From assembly GCA_003868215.1 (NCBI GenBank), contig QWDQ01000024.1, positions 1-64,000 of the forward strand: a stretch of DNA of 64,000 bases. The letters run 5' to 3'. The stretch is from Pseudophaeomoniella oleicola. Taxonomy: Eukaryota > Ascomycota > Eurotiomycetes > Phaeomoniellales > Phaeomoniellaceae. Every line of letters starts with the position of its first letter. Positions within the stretch are counted from its first letter, which is position 1. This document shows positions 23,962 to 34,934 of this stretch, in pieces. The position numbers were made by a program, and so were the translations under genes. The notes beneath the pieces are model-generated. The model worked only from the letters and a program-made list of their open reading frames with translations, was not told where the DNA came from and did no database searches.

Positions 23962-25428
23962 TCATCCAGCCTTTGGCGGATTCTGCTCGAAGAATTCTCT
24001 CATCTTCGCATCCAACCACTTCGCGTCCTCCCAATTGCCCGGTGGACCACCCGCCCAATGACCCCAGATGGAAGGGATGGCTTCCATCCTTCCTATACCG
24101 GGAGACATGTTTGCTACTTCGTATTCGGAGTCTTCTGGTCTGTTTGATGCAAGGTCAGTATGGAATGATATCTCGAGAGATGGATGGCTTACGGAAAATA
24201 TAGGTCGGTTTTTCCAGGAGCGACAAGGGCTTTGGCTTTGATTGCTCGCATTGCGGCTTCGAAATCGCCATTATAGGGTTCTTGTTGGGAGACATCGCCC
24301 AGTTGCCAAGTAAGTAGCATTGTCAGCATATTCTCTGGGTCTGCATCGTGGATGTTCGATTAGCAATCTGACGTAGACAACCAAAGAGCGATGTTAGTGA
24401 ACTCACCTTTGCTCGTTGACCAGCCTTCCCAGAAGTTCGTCATGAAGTCCTCGAGCTTCTCGAATCCGTAGACTCTCGTAAACTCTTTATGACGATAGAA
24501 TGCCTGGCTGAACCCCCTATCCCAGATCGTAAGCATGCGCTATCTTATATAACGGTACAGAGAGCAGCGTCAACCACAATGATCTCAATACTTACCACCC
24601 AGCATAAACTCTTCCCAGTGCTTTCAACCCTACCACTTTCTCCTCTTCACTCCATACCCGTGCTGCCTGCTTTTCTCCGACGCCGCCGGCATCAACCCCC
24701 GCAGAAGCCACAACCTTTGCCGATAACAAGGCAGACTTGACACCCTCCAAGAATACTTTATTATGCAGACTCGTTCTCGCACTGCCGCAGAACGGCACGA
24801 CCAAATCCATAAACTCCGGATACTGAGTAGCCCACTGATAAGTCTGCCCGGCACCCATTGACCAACCTAGAACGGCACGTAGGTGGGTTATACCAAGATG
24901 TGATGTAAGAAGGGCATGTTGAGCCCGAACATTATCATAGAATGTGCAGGTTGGGAAAGGTGATATATCCGAGTTCGACGGAGAGATCGATTCGCCATTA
25001 CCGAAGAGGGCGGTTATAATGATGAAGTGATTTGAAGGGTCGAGAACTTTGTTAGATGGAAGATGTTGTCCTGAGAGATCGAGGAGCCAGACGTTATCGG
25101 CTATCTCTGGTATGGGAATATTGAGTTAGCCTACAGGCGAGATGAGGGGATGGGAATCTCTCAAACAAGACCTGCAAATCGCAACCGAAGACCAGGCGAC
25201 AGTCAAGGAGACGCTGAAAATTCTCAAGCGAGTATCAAAAGATATACTGACGGGAGTCAACCTACTTCCAGAATACCAGCTGGGGTACAGGATCGCTCCA
25301 CCAGGAGCTTTCGGATCCCCAAATGTCTTGTAGGCAATCCAGGCTTGCGGAATCACTTCGCCGCTCTGTAAATGCCAGTCGCCCAGCTTGTAGGTTGAGT
25401 AATCTTCTGACGTAGATGAAGAACTCAT
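23962..25428 (-). CDS. Alpha/beta hydrolase, homoserine O-acetyltransferase (MetX)-like
   Basis: Member of the MetX superfamily of alpha/beta hydrolases; many fungal members are acyltransferases or esterases of unknown substrate, so a methionine role is not assumed. Five exons: 25428-25266, 25106-24596, 24516-24407, 24340-24193 and 24139-23962, giving 369 aa. The catalytic triad is readable: nucleophile S137 in GWSMGAGQ, D307 in PGKTDLYFP, and H337 in IWGHWAGGP. NGESISPSNS in the oxyanion region and AGWGFSQAFYR spanning intron 2 are family hallmarks. Intron 1 is 159 bases, longer than the others. True MetX is near 480-520 aa with a stereotyped lid, so this shorter protein is more likely the broader MetX-like group. 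Confidence 0.88.
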
Positions 25429-26142
25429 GGTGGCTATTTTGGCGGTTATGTGCTCGTTCGATGGGTATGACTAGCAACCAGCTGAAGGTAGGGAGGTCTA
25501 CTGGCGTAGAGGAGTAGTTGAATTGATACTTCCGCTCTCAAGGCCGACGTTAGAGAGCAATTGCACTGTCGCTGACCGGGCGTGTACACTCCACAGGACT
25601 ACACGCAGCACACCACAATAATCAAAGAGAAAGGTTGAAAATCGATGTATGTAGTAGAGAACATTTACGTTGGTAAGAAGCAAGTAATTAGTCTTATCTT
25701 CAGATATGGTGCTGAAGGAGATGTTGATTGGATCTTATACTTTGCTCAACGCCATGATTCAAACCGAGGAGATCAACGAAGCCTTCGGAGCAACATGACG
25801 TCGAGCCATTAGAGGGTGAGGGATCGATGCGGAGGTTGATAAGCTACTAAATTAGTAGTAAAGGGGAGATGTAGGCAGTCCGCGACATCTCTGGGTCGAT
25901 GGAGGGGCAAGAGAGATGTGTACGCCACGGCTATGATCGAGGGCATCTCCGAAGGATGGGTTATCTGGTGGGGCTTCAGGATCAACCAAGGCACGTCTGC
26001 AGGATCATCTGAGAGGATATCATGAACAGCGATTAGGAAGAACATGGCTATATCGTCATGTAATTTATAATCCATCGTGGGTGGTTCTCAAAAATCGACA
26101 TGGCTGCGTTATATCATTGGCTCTTGGCCATATCGTTGTACA
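25429..26142. other. Intergenic region, hydrolase promoter
   Basis: 5' flank of the hydrolase and 3' flank of the membrane-protein gene. Short open frames on the minus strand have no recognisable features. Confidence 0.5.
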
Positions 26143-27998
26143 TTACCTGCGCGTATAATTCCAAACTCCTTTTTGATCCCTCTGGTCATCAGGCATACCG
26201 TCTTCAGTATATGGAGGAAGGTCACGTAACTCCGCTTGCTCTGTCCCCCGCTGTCGTCGTTCTTCCCTTCCAATGTCACTTGATGTAGATCGTAAAGACT
26301 CTGATACGTCACTAGCTTGAAGGTATTGATCCGGACTGCCACGTGGTCGCAGATCTGGATTGGCCCCGAACGAGGTAATATTTAGTTGAGCTCCTTGGTT
26401 GTATCGGTCCGGAAGAGCGTGCGAATTACCGAAAGCAAGACCAGGATCCGCGTCCCTGCTGTTCAGCCCTGGGTGTGTGTCGGGGGCCACCCTGTTAGAG
26501 CTGGTAGGGTAGAAGTGTGGCTCGTGCAAACTTGGAACGGATAGGTAGTGTCCCCTTGGACCACCCTCCCCTTCCTCCTGATGCGTGGGTAGGTCAAGCC
26601 TGTAGGTAGTCTGGACACCACCGCCATGAGGGCCTGTAACTACTGGGGGACGCGTGTCATCCTCCCGTTTCATCAACAATTTCATCAGCTGTTTCCGTTG
26701 CGCCTCTTCTTCGCTGAGAAGATGTGCAGAATCGTCAACCCCAGAACCAAGATGAGAGGGAGAAGTTCTTCCCCGTGAGTGATGTCGCTGAAATGACACT
26801 GAGCCAGATGTAAGACTGAAACTAGAGCCACTCTTCTGTGAATTGTATCTAGAAGGCCATGGTGAAGACGGCGAAGCAGCTACTCGACGCCGGCGATGCA
26901 TATCTGCTTTATCAATCTGCATCATACGCCGTCCGACCATAACGGACGCAGGGATATGGAATAGCAATGAGACCCCAGACGTGATAAACAAGCCTAAAAG
27001 AGGTGTGATAGGAGTGGCTTTACGAAAGATAACGTGAAAAATTGGTGACAAAATGCCTGCTAAAAACGCTGCACATATGAAGGGGCTGATAGTGCTAATG
27101 TCAGTGACAAGGAAATGGAATAGGATGTTGTAGACCAGAAGTCGCGAACTTACATGAAAAGATCTTCTAGCCAAAACATGATCGCCCGCTGGCGCATGGC
27201 AACGAATGTCTCAAGTACATGACCGACAATAGTGAGGCAGATCGACACGATTAAGATAGGATAGGACAGATGTCCGTTGCTGCTTTCGGAAAGTGCAAAG
27301 GGATATAAAAAGCATCTTGAGCAATGTTAGTTCCGAGCTTCAATGCGCGTAGCCGATCGACAGGTCGTACCCAATGGCAAATAGCCATGACGAAGCCCAC
27401 GCCAGTATTCTCCATGAGACCGCTATCCTCTTCTTCTCGATAAACAAGTCTATCGGCGTAAGACGTTCCTCCCAAGGCCTCGGTGTAGGCATAGTTGGAA
27501 GTCACTGCTTATGACATAGAGGATTGTATTTGTTGCGCTCCACATCCCCTGACGTCCCGTTGCCGGACGCCAGGAAGGTCGCAACGCAGTTCGTCCAGGC
27601 GATGTTCTGATATAGTTTGCGCAACTCCACAGGTCCCAGCGAGTCAGACGACTGATAACGCCGACACTGGAGACAGTTGTTTAATCTTCAATATGGTTGA
27701 TCGAGGCCTTTGGATATTTTGTGAGATCGACCCGTCGCTGTCAGAAAGTACTATGCATTTAGTCGCGCCTTGCCTTATACAAGAATAGAAGAGATCCGCA
27801 AGATAAGCGAGGGGTAGCGAGCGAAGGACACTGTGACATTCGGTGCCTGGCGAGGTGTACAGCTCCAAGGTATGCCATGCAGTACCGGTGAATGTACGTC
27901 GAACGAGTGTGTAAGCAGCACAAAACCAAGTCAGTCTGACCTTGTCAGTTGGGGGTGCAATTGTACAAGACGAGATGGAGAGTTGGGTTATACTCCAT
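26143..27998 (-). pseudogene. Multi-pass membrane protein with apparent single-base frameshifts
   Basis: Unrecognised family, but the translation is strongly protein-like. The 3' part is secure: exon 27085-26143, joined through an intron (27153-27086) to an upstream exon ending at 27154, encodes transmembrane segments (ILIVSICLTIVGHVLETF, ICAAFLAGILSPIFHVIF, LLGLFITSGVSLLFHI) and a long Ser/Arg/Pro-rich cytosolic tail. Upstream, coherent stretches such as LRKLYQNIAWTNCVATFLA, NYAYTEALGGTSYADRL and NTGVGFVMAICHWVRPVD lie in successive frames. Moving between them needs a one-base change at three places, all in short homopolymers (near a C5 at about 27950, AA near 27510, T5 near 27305); GT...AG introns do not solve this. 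An intron from about 27750 to 27671 is plausible. The likely start is the ATG at 27998. Either the gene is decaying or these are sequencing indels. Confidence 0.55.
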
Positions 27999-28010
27999 AA
28001 GGCAGCACCT

Positions 28011-28024
28011 CTACTACGTAGTAG
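28011..28024. repeat. 14-bp palindrome CTACTACGTAGTAG
   Basis: Third intergenic copy of the TACTACGTAGTA core, about 13 bases upstream of the membrane-protein start codon. Confidence 0.9.
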
Positions 28025-28288
28025 ATAAGAGGACCAAGAAGAGGGTCAAGAGGGTCAAGAGGGTCGGCCCAGGGAACCGTTAGTGCCGTAAGTTAGCTGA
28101 CCGTTGGCTGGCGAGGCTGGTTGGTTGGTTGGCTTGCCTTTGTTCGTTTATTAGCGTGCCCTGAGGGTTTTACCCAACTGAGTTACAGGTAAAGAATCAG
28201 GCGGAGTCCATGGAGTCGTCAGGCGGAGCATTGGTTCAATATCCCAAGGTAACAACGAAGTGTTGCAGAGTCATCTACTACGACAACC

Positions 28289-28312
28289 TACTACGGTACT
28301 ACGGTACTACGG
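28289..28312. repeat. 8-bp tandem repeat TACTACGG x3
   Basis: Three perfect copies followed by TAATAG. The unit shares TACTACG with the palindrome family, hinting at a common origin. Confidence 0.85.
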
Positions 28313-29234
28313 TAATAGATACCTACCTTGGCCAATAATAGACCAGTGATGCCACGAGGATGGCTAAGGAATGAGGCTCAGCAACCCCCAAGCACTGCAT
28401 ATCTTACCGGTGTAAATTAAAGGTACTGTAGGTGGCTACTGTAGGCATCAAAGGACCCCGGGCGATAGCCCCCCTGCAAGGCAAAGACGGTAAGATGGTC
28501 AATGGTAAAGGATGCCTTGGATCCCCGCTCGGACATATCTCCTAGTAATCCCAGGCGATGGCTTCCAGGACACCTGTGATTGCTTTGGTGTGATGGCAAT
28601 CTGGTAGAACCGAGATTAGGCACTGGTGATCTAATATATGATATACAGGGGTTGTGCACTCACTCCTCTAGTAGCTCAACTCGCTCTGTTGTAGATACCT
28701 GGTGGGCTGGCAATGATTATGTGGTAACAACTTGAATGTATGGGATAGAGACGTACGCCTACTACTAACATACAGCAGTGCATAGTAGGTATCGAGTATA
28801 ACACGGCTTCTGTCTCAAGCCATCCCCTGCATTCCTGGGGCTGTCCACTGCGTAGGTGTTCTTGCTGACGTGGGGAAAGCTGACACAAGAGATCAGAAAT
28901 TGGCGCAGTTGGACTTTGGAACTGTACCGGCATAGAGAATACCTGGAGGATATGGTGCATGTCTCACACTTCGGGTTTGAGATTACGCCTCAACATGCAA
29001 GAATACTGCAGGTATCTGCTACGGTATATTCGGCGGATGTGTCAATGTGGCGCTACTATTCGCTGTCTGACACCAGATAACTTGGAGACAGTAATACGCC
29101 AGATGGTTCTAAATCCTTGCCCAAGATATACAAGGCACATCACCATCTACATCCAATACTCCAGGTCAGATGCAATTTTAGGCCAATATCGGCACTGCAA
29201 CACTATAAAAACCTCTGTAGAGAACAGGAGGTTG

Positions 29235-31141
29235 CTACTTATGCGGACGGTCTAGTGTGGATGCTGCTGTCGCCGATGAAAGGTTCTCGGTCAGTGTCAC
29301 GTCGCCGGCGTCAAAGATCTTGCCTGGATTCAACAACCACAATGGATCTAGGGACCTCTTAATCGTCTGCATGACTGCGATTGTTTCAGGCCCAAGCTCC
29401 TTAACAAGGCCCTTCTTTTTCCCGAGACCGATCTGTGCAGATGTCAGTCCAAATTGCATTTAGAGGGCTATTCCTTCTTGAACACTTACTCCATGCTCGC
29501 CTGTGACTGTACCCTCCATTTCCAATGCACGATCAACCATGGCATGCACGACATGTTCAACTGCTGCAAGTTCCTGTGGATCGCTCCTCTTATACATGAT
29601 ACTCTCATGGAAGTTGCCGTCCCCTATATGACCGAGCACACTGGCAAACAGCCCAAGGTCATCCATTTCCTTTTTGGATATATCTATGTGACTTAGTAAC
29701 TTATCGATCATTTTGCTGATAGCTTCAATTACACTCACCGACAATGTCAGGTAATCTGGATATTGGGACAGCGACATCAGTAGACCAGACTTCACTTCCA
29801 GGTTCTCGAAGTGAAAGCATGCTCCACAACGCTTCTTTGCGAGCGGTCCACAATGCTTTGCCTTCTTCTTCATCCCTCGCGTACAAAAATTTGTCCGCCT
29901 TATTTGCTTTCGCAATCTGAGTGGTGAGTTTGATATTGTCCTGAACGCCGGCCGTAGTGCCAGAAAACTTGAAAAATAAAGTCGGTTTCTCTGACCATTT
30001 CCTCTTCGTCGCACCAGCTCTGTTGATAACACTCATCTGGACCTCATCAAGAAGCTCCATGGCGGCAACCGGAACACCTGCTCGGATGACTTGCATGGCT
30101 GTTGATGCAGCGTCCCTTATCGTTGGGAACGTAACCACACCAACTCTGGTCTCCTGAGGTATAACCGCGAGCTTGAGCGTCGCTTCTGTCACTATTCCCA
30201 GGGTCCCTTCAGCGCCCACGAAAAGACCTGTGAGGTTGTATCCGGCGGACGTCTTTCGTGGTCTTCGGCGAGTCTTGATTACTCTGCCATCGGACAGCAC
30301 GACGGTCAAGTTAATAACCCAATCTCTCATCGTTCCGTATCGAAAAGCGTTCGTGCCACTGCAGCTCGTTCCGACCATGCCGCCAATCTTGGCCGATGGC
30401 CCGGGGTCTACTGGAAAGAACAATCCAGTGTGTTTTATCTTTTCATTCAGATCCATCCATTGGACCGAGGGTTGTACCACTACGTCCATGTCCTCGTCAT
30501 GGATGGCGAGAATCTGATCCATGAATGCAAAGTCTATGCACATTCCACCGAAGGGTGCCGCAAAGTTTGCCTCTAGACTTGAACCACCGGAAAACGGAAC
30601 CATGGGCATACGGTATTTGGTGCATATCTTGGCTATTTGGGAGACCTCCTCGGTGCTCCTGGGATAAGCGACAGCGACGGGTAATGTGTCGATATTGATT
30701 GTAGACCATTCCGAATATCCATGCTCTTGGAGATCTTCATCATCTGTGGAAATAACATCCTCACCTAAGATGTCTCGAAGTTCCCTGATAGCCTGCTACT
30801 GTTAGAGAGGGACGAGTGAAGAGCGTAGTTTTCACCTTCTCGAGATCTTTGACTTGGCCATAGCGAGGCTTGAAGTCAGGTAATGATTGCTTGCGAACAT
30901 TCTGGGCGGCATCGGTCACACCATAGACATAAGCAAGGGCACCAACAAATGCAGAGAAAAGCAAAGCCCGTCCAGTCGTCCACAAAGGCTTCACACTACC
31001 AGTCTTGCTTGGCTTGGATTGCGTTGCAGAGGCATAACGACGAGTGAGAGGTAGAGATATCCGAGAAGGATATTGGCCCAGACCACCTCGTGCCCTTATC
31101 AGTCGCAGGGGCCTTAACGACCGATGGAGATACGGGGACAT
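29235..31141 (-). CDS. DLD1: D-lactate dehydrogenase (cytochrome), mitochondrial, FAD-linked
   Basis: Oxidises D-lactate to pyruvate and passes electrons to cytochrome c in the intermembrane space. Four exons: 31141-30836, 30792-29739, 29683-29490 and 29432-29235, giving 583 aa, matching the family. The first about 40 residues are Arg/Ser-rich without acids, a mitochondrial presequence, followed by a hydrophobic anchor (ALLFSAFVGALAYVYGV). The FAD_binding_4 domain shows PMVPFSGGSSLEANF, MVGTSCSGTNAFRYGTMRD and GAEGTLGIVTEATL. The C-terminal FAD-oxidase domain shows SVLGHIGDGNFHESI and VTGEHGIGLGKKK, the latter joined across intron 3. It ends shortly after DPLWLLNPGKIFD. It is divergent from the coiled-coil gene. 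Confidence 0.95.
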
Positions 31142-31690
31142 GCTGTACAGTAACTCAACAGGAGATTGTTCGTCAGACTATTGCAACATTAATTACGAAC
31201 CCCTTCCAAAAGTAATGGACCTCATTCATCTTATAATCTTATGAGCGCATAGATGGTGTCGACAACATATTTTTTATCCTATAGATATGTATACTACGGT
31301 GCGACAAAAGGCCAGCCACCACGGGCTTTTCTCCGGGCGGCAGACAAGCGGTGATCCTATGGCGACATTTGATGGCGACATCTAATGGCACGGCACACTT
31401 CCCCGCTTCTCTCGGGATATCATTAGGTACACAGTGACAGAAGAGAAGATCATATGCCCTCAGGCATGGGATGAGGTTGCCACACACCAGAACTTCGAAA
31501 CTCTACGTAAATGTCTGTGGCCAACATGAGGTAGGTAAGAGTCTGATGGTAGTGACGCCTATGTGAGAGAAGATGGTTGGCGGTTGTTGGCCTACTACGG
31601 CAACAGTTGTCCTGTCAACCCGTGAAATGAATCATCCCGACTTCACAAAAACGCGTCTCAGGACGTGTCATAATCTTCAGAATCACAATC
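31142..31690. promoter_or_regulatory. Divergent promoter region
   Basis: 549 bases separate the start codons of the D-lactate dehydrogenase and the coiled-coil gene; both promoters should be here. No clear named motif. Confidence 0.45.
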
Positions 31691-34600
31691 ATGTCGACCA
31701 TGGCCAACCTTGAGCGGCTGACGAAGGAGATAAATCGTATAATTGCTGCTCCCTATGCAGTATCTCTTAAGGTTGGCATATGAATGCATCATCACCTCCT
31801 ATTCCGAGAAACTAATGACTTCTAGGCTTTATATGATATTGCTATCCAGGTAGAAGTGAAAGATCTGCAGACATGGGCTTCCGCCAAAACATGTCAAGTC
31901 CAATCACTGGCCATCAGATTGCATGAAGGCTACGGAAAATGGCCCTTCGTAACGCAACTGATATCTGCATTCGCCAGAGTTGCGCAGTTTCGAGATGCAC
32001 TGTTGCACCATTTCCCTGCTTTTCTTGACCATGTACTATCTCAGAGGATCGTTGTTCAAGATTCCAACTCGTTGGTATGGGCATCATCTGGAGTGGCGTC
32101 CGAAGTACTGATTGTGACTAGAAGGCGCCATTGGGTGTGATACTGCTTTCATATCCACTTCCTGATGGCATGGCATTACCGGAATCTTTCCTTGACTATT
32201 TGCACCTTCTCGTCGACCAGATGAGTGAGAACGCAACATCTTCAACGATCGGCCACGTATACGAAGTCCTGTGCGGATTGGGAGCGAAGACGTTTGAACT
32301 CTTACCAGACTCGCTTCTTACGAGACTCGCGGCGCAGTGTCGCAGCTGGATTCAGAAACTTGACGAACATATTTCCTCTACCTTGTGCATCGCAATATGC
32401 GCTCACTTTAATCGACGTTCCACTCCGAAATCCACCCCTTCATCAGGCAGCTTCTCCTCGAACGATAAATCGCCAGTGAGACAGAAGGATTGGTATATCT
32501 CAATCACTCATATATTCTCCGAACGTTTTATTACTAAAACACTGGATCTCCTAGTCCTGCGTATGATATTGTTCTGCTCGAACAGTCGTGACTTGGCTCA
32601 GCAGGAAGCTATAAGTGGGATTCGACTGGCGACTAAAATAGCAGATACTATTGAACCTGATCAGATCGATGCATATCTGACGAAAAGTCCTCAGAAGTTC
32701 GCCAAACTGCAAGGCAAGCTCGTCGGGCAATCAGATAAAGATATCAAAGTCGAGGTAAGAATTTTCAGCGTTCTGGAGAATTTCTTTTCGCTGATACATA
32801 GCAGGCACTGTCCTTCTGTGTTGTATTTGCGGGTACGGGACGCCTTTCGGCACAGTGCAAGGATTTTATGCAGGATCCAGAGACTGCAGTAAATCTCCAT
32901 CTGTGTTGTCCCTTAGCATTTGAGAGAAGCATCCTCTCCGACAATACGCATGGCAAAGAAATGCAACTACGAGGACATCGCACAGCGTCACTGGTGTCAT
33001 TGATACCATTTCTTATTGATTTGTGTAGGCCTGCACAGCATATTTCCTTGAATACCGCCAGGGTCATCGAAGCTGCCAACGGGATTTGCGATGTTATGCT
33101 GTCGACAATTCAGACGTCTGTGGATTTGAGGCAAGAAGTCGCTGCCATTCTCGGTGCTGCTGGAGTACCTGATTGGTGGGATTTCGATCCTTTTATATTC
33201 TCGTCTGCTTCAGGTTTAGAAACGAACTGTCTAGCAATGCTCCTTTGCCAGACGAGTGTAGGCAACCTTCGCCGAAGCCTTGGGTTGAGACTGTCCAGAA
33301 TCTTTCTCACCGTCGGATGGCTATCGCCTATGAGTCCTATACGTTCGCAAGACATGTTGACCGTCAATAAACTCATGAACCGGCTTCAGCAAGGTGAATC
33401 AATATCACATGGTCTCGCACACGACAATGGTTCTTCAAGGATTCAGCAAGACTACAAGACGCTGCCGCATTCTCACGGGGAAGCGGATAACATCAGCCAG
33501 CAATGGAAAAGTTGCCTAGGACGTCTTCTAAGTGCGAATGCTTCTTCTACGGAACGAAAGGTCATTGAATTTATGGAACATGTCTGTCAGGACCTCGAAC
33601 GTCGGTGCGAACATGTCGAAGGGCCTCTTCGGAGCGCTGAGGCTTCCATTTTGAGTTTGAAAGAAGAGTTGGAAGCTTCTAAAAAACGAGCACGGGATAC
33701 GGAGCATGAACTAGCGACTGAGCGAGAGAAGTCGGCCAGGCTGACCGATAGAAATTCTTTACTTGAAAAGCAGAACACAGAATCAGGCGCCCGTCATCAA
33801 GATCTCTTACAACAAGTTAAAGTATTGCGACAGCAAATCGACGACCTTCGAGAGCAGAATCACATCATTGAGCGGGCTGCGAAAGATAATGCTGCATGTC
33901 AGGAACTCGACCATAAGATGGCCCTGGAAAAGTTGCAAGTCACGTTGCACAAAGAGAAAGATAACGTCTGTCTTTTAGAGGAGAATCTTTTGCATGCATC
34001 AACGAACACTGGCCGTCTGGAAAGAGCTCTGCTTGACCTCAAAACAGAATCCGAGCAACAAGAAAAACGCTTCCAGGATGAGGTCAGTAGAGTGCAGCGA
34101 GAGGCGGAGGAGGATAGCAAATCACTGCAACTGAAGGTAAGAGTCCAATGATTAACCCACCGCCGCAGCGTTAACTATTTATTGCAGCTTCAATCGCAGA
34201 GCGAAGCACACCTTGACGAGTTGAACGATTTGAGGCGAGAGGCGACAGCAGCCATTGAAGTGGTGCAAGAAGCGTCGGAGGCGCACACGAAAGAACGTGA
34301 TGGACTACTTGAGAAGGTAAGAGTCCTCCCAATATTAGGAATTTGCTGATGCGGTTTTCAGATTCGTAGATTGCGGAAGGAAAAAAGCCACCTCACCAAA
34401 GACTTGAACAATGCTTCTGAGCTAAGAACAAAGTTGACGGCGTTGATGGGCGGAGATCCTACTCAAAACCAAGGCGCCGCCTTCGATCTGAGCGACTCCG
34501 AAAGTTCTGTTGACGGAGGCGACAACAATGCCACTAGCACTACCCTTGCGCCAGGCCAGACACCTGGGCCGATACGAAACTCGCCTGACAATCGGCATCA

Positions 34601-34934
34601 CGTGCGAACTCCCAAACGAGTATCACACGTAGATGCTCGTAAGAGCCTCCCAAGAGCAAAAGCCCAGATTGCATCGCGGTCTGATCGGCGGGCGCTGGGA
34701 TCAATCAGTCCGAACAAAAGCAGGTCATCATCAATACCAAAGAGATCTGATGTTTACGTGGGCCGCAGTGCGCTACAAGAGAATGTCCAGTTAGGCAAGC
34801 CATTTGATCCGGACCATTTGAATGACATCGAGTCTTTTGATGATAACGATCTTGCTACGAGCACCGGCCCAAAGTGTTTCGATCACAAGGCCACCACTGG
34901 AGAGGACACGGAATTCACAGTCACAGATCTCTGA
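31691..34934 (+). CDS. Large coiled-coil protein of unknown function
   Basis: Six exons: 31691-31771, 31826-32074, 32122-32754, 32802-34136, 34188-34316 and 34362-34934, closing as 999 aa. I do not recognise the family. Residues 1 to about 580 are mostly helical with Leu-rich repeats of aliphatic residues (for example FPAFLDHVLSQRIVV), compatible with an alpha-solenoid. A long coiled coil then begins near VIEFMEHVCQDLERRCEHV and runs through EEELEASKKRARDTEHELA to NNASELRTKLTAL. The tail is Ser/Arg/Asp-rich and basic. All introns split between codons (phase 0). The solenoid-plus-coil design suggests a scaffold or microtubule/kinetochore-type protein, but that is only inference from shape. Confidence 0.85.

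Larger units (their letters stand above)
27999..29234. other. Intergenic region with short repeats
   Basis: About 1.2 kb between the membrane-protein gene and the 3' end of the D-lactate dehydrogenase. It contains the third TACTACGTAGTA palindrome, an 8-bp TACTACGG triplet repeat, and short AGAGGGTCA and TTGG iterations. No gene seen. Confidence 0.5.

Noticed and set aside
20170-25428. Possible metabolic gene cluster of thioesterase, methyltransferase and hydrolase
   Set aside because: No synthase, cyclase, P450 or transporter accompanies them, strands alternate, and each looks like an ordinary conserved gene.
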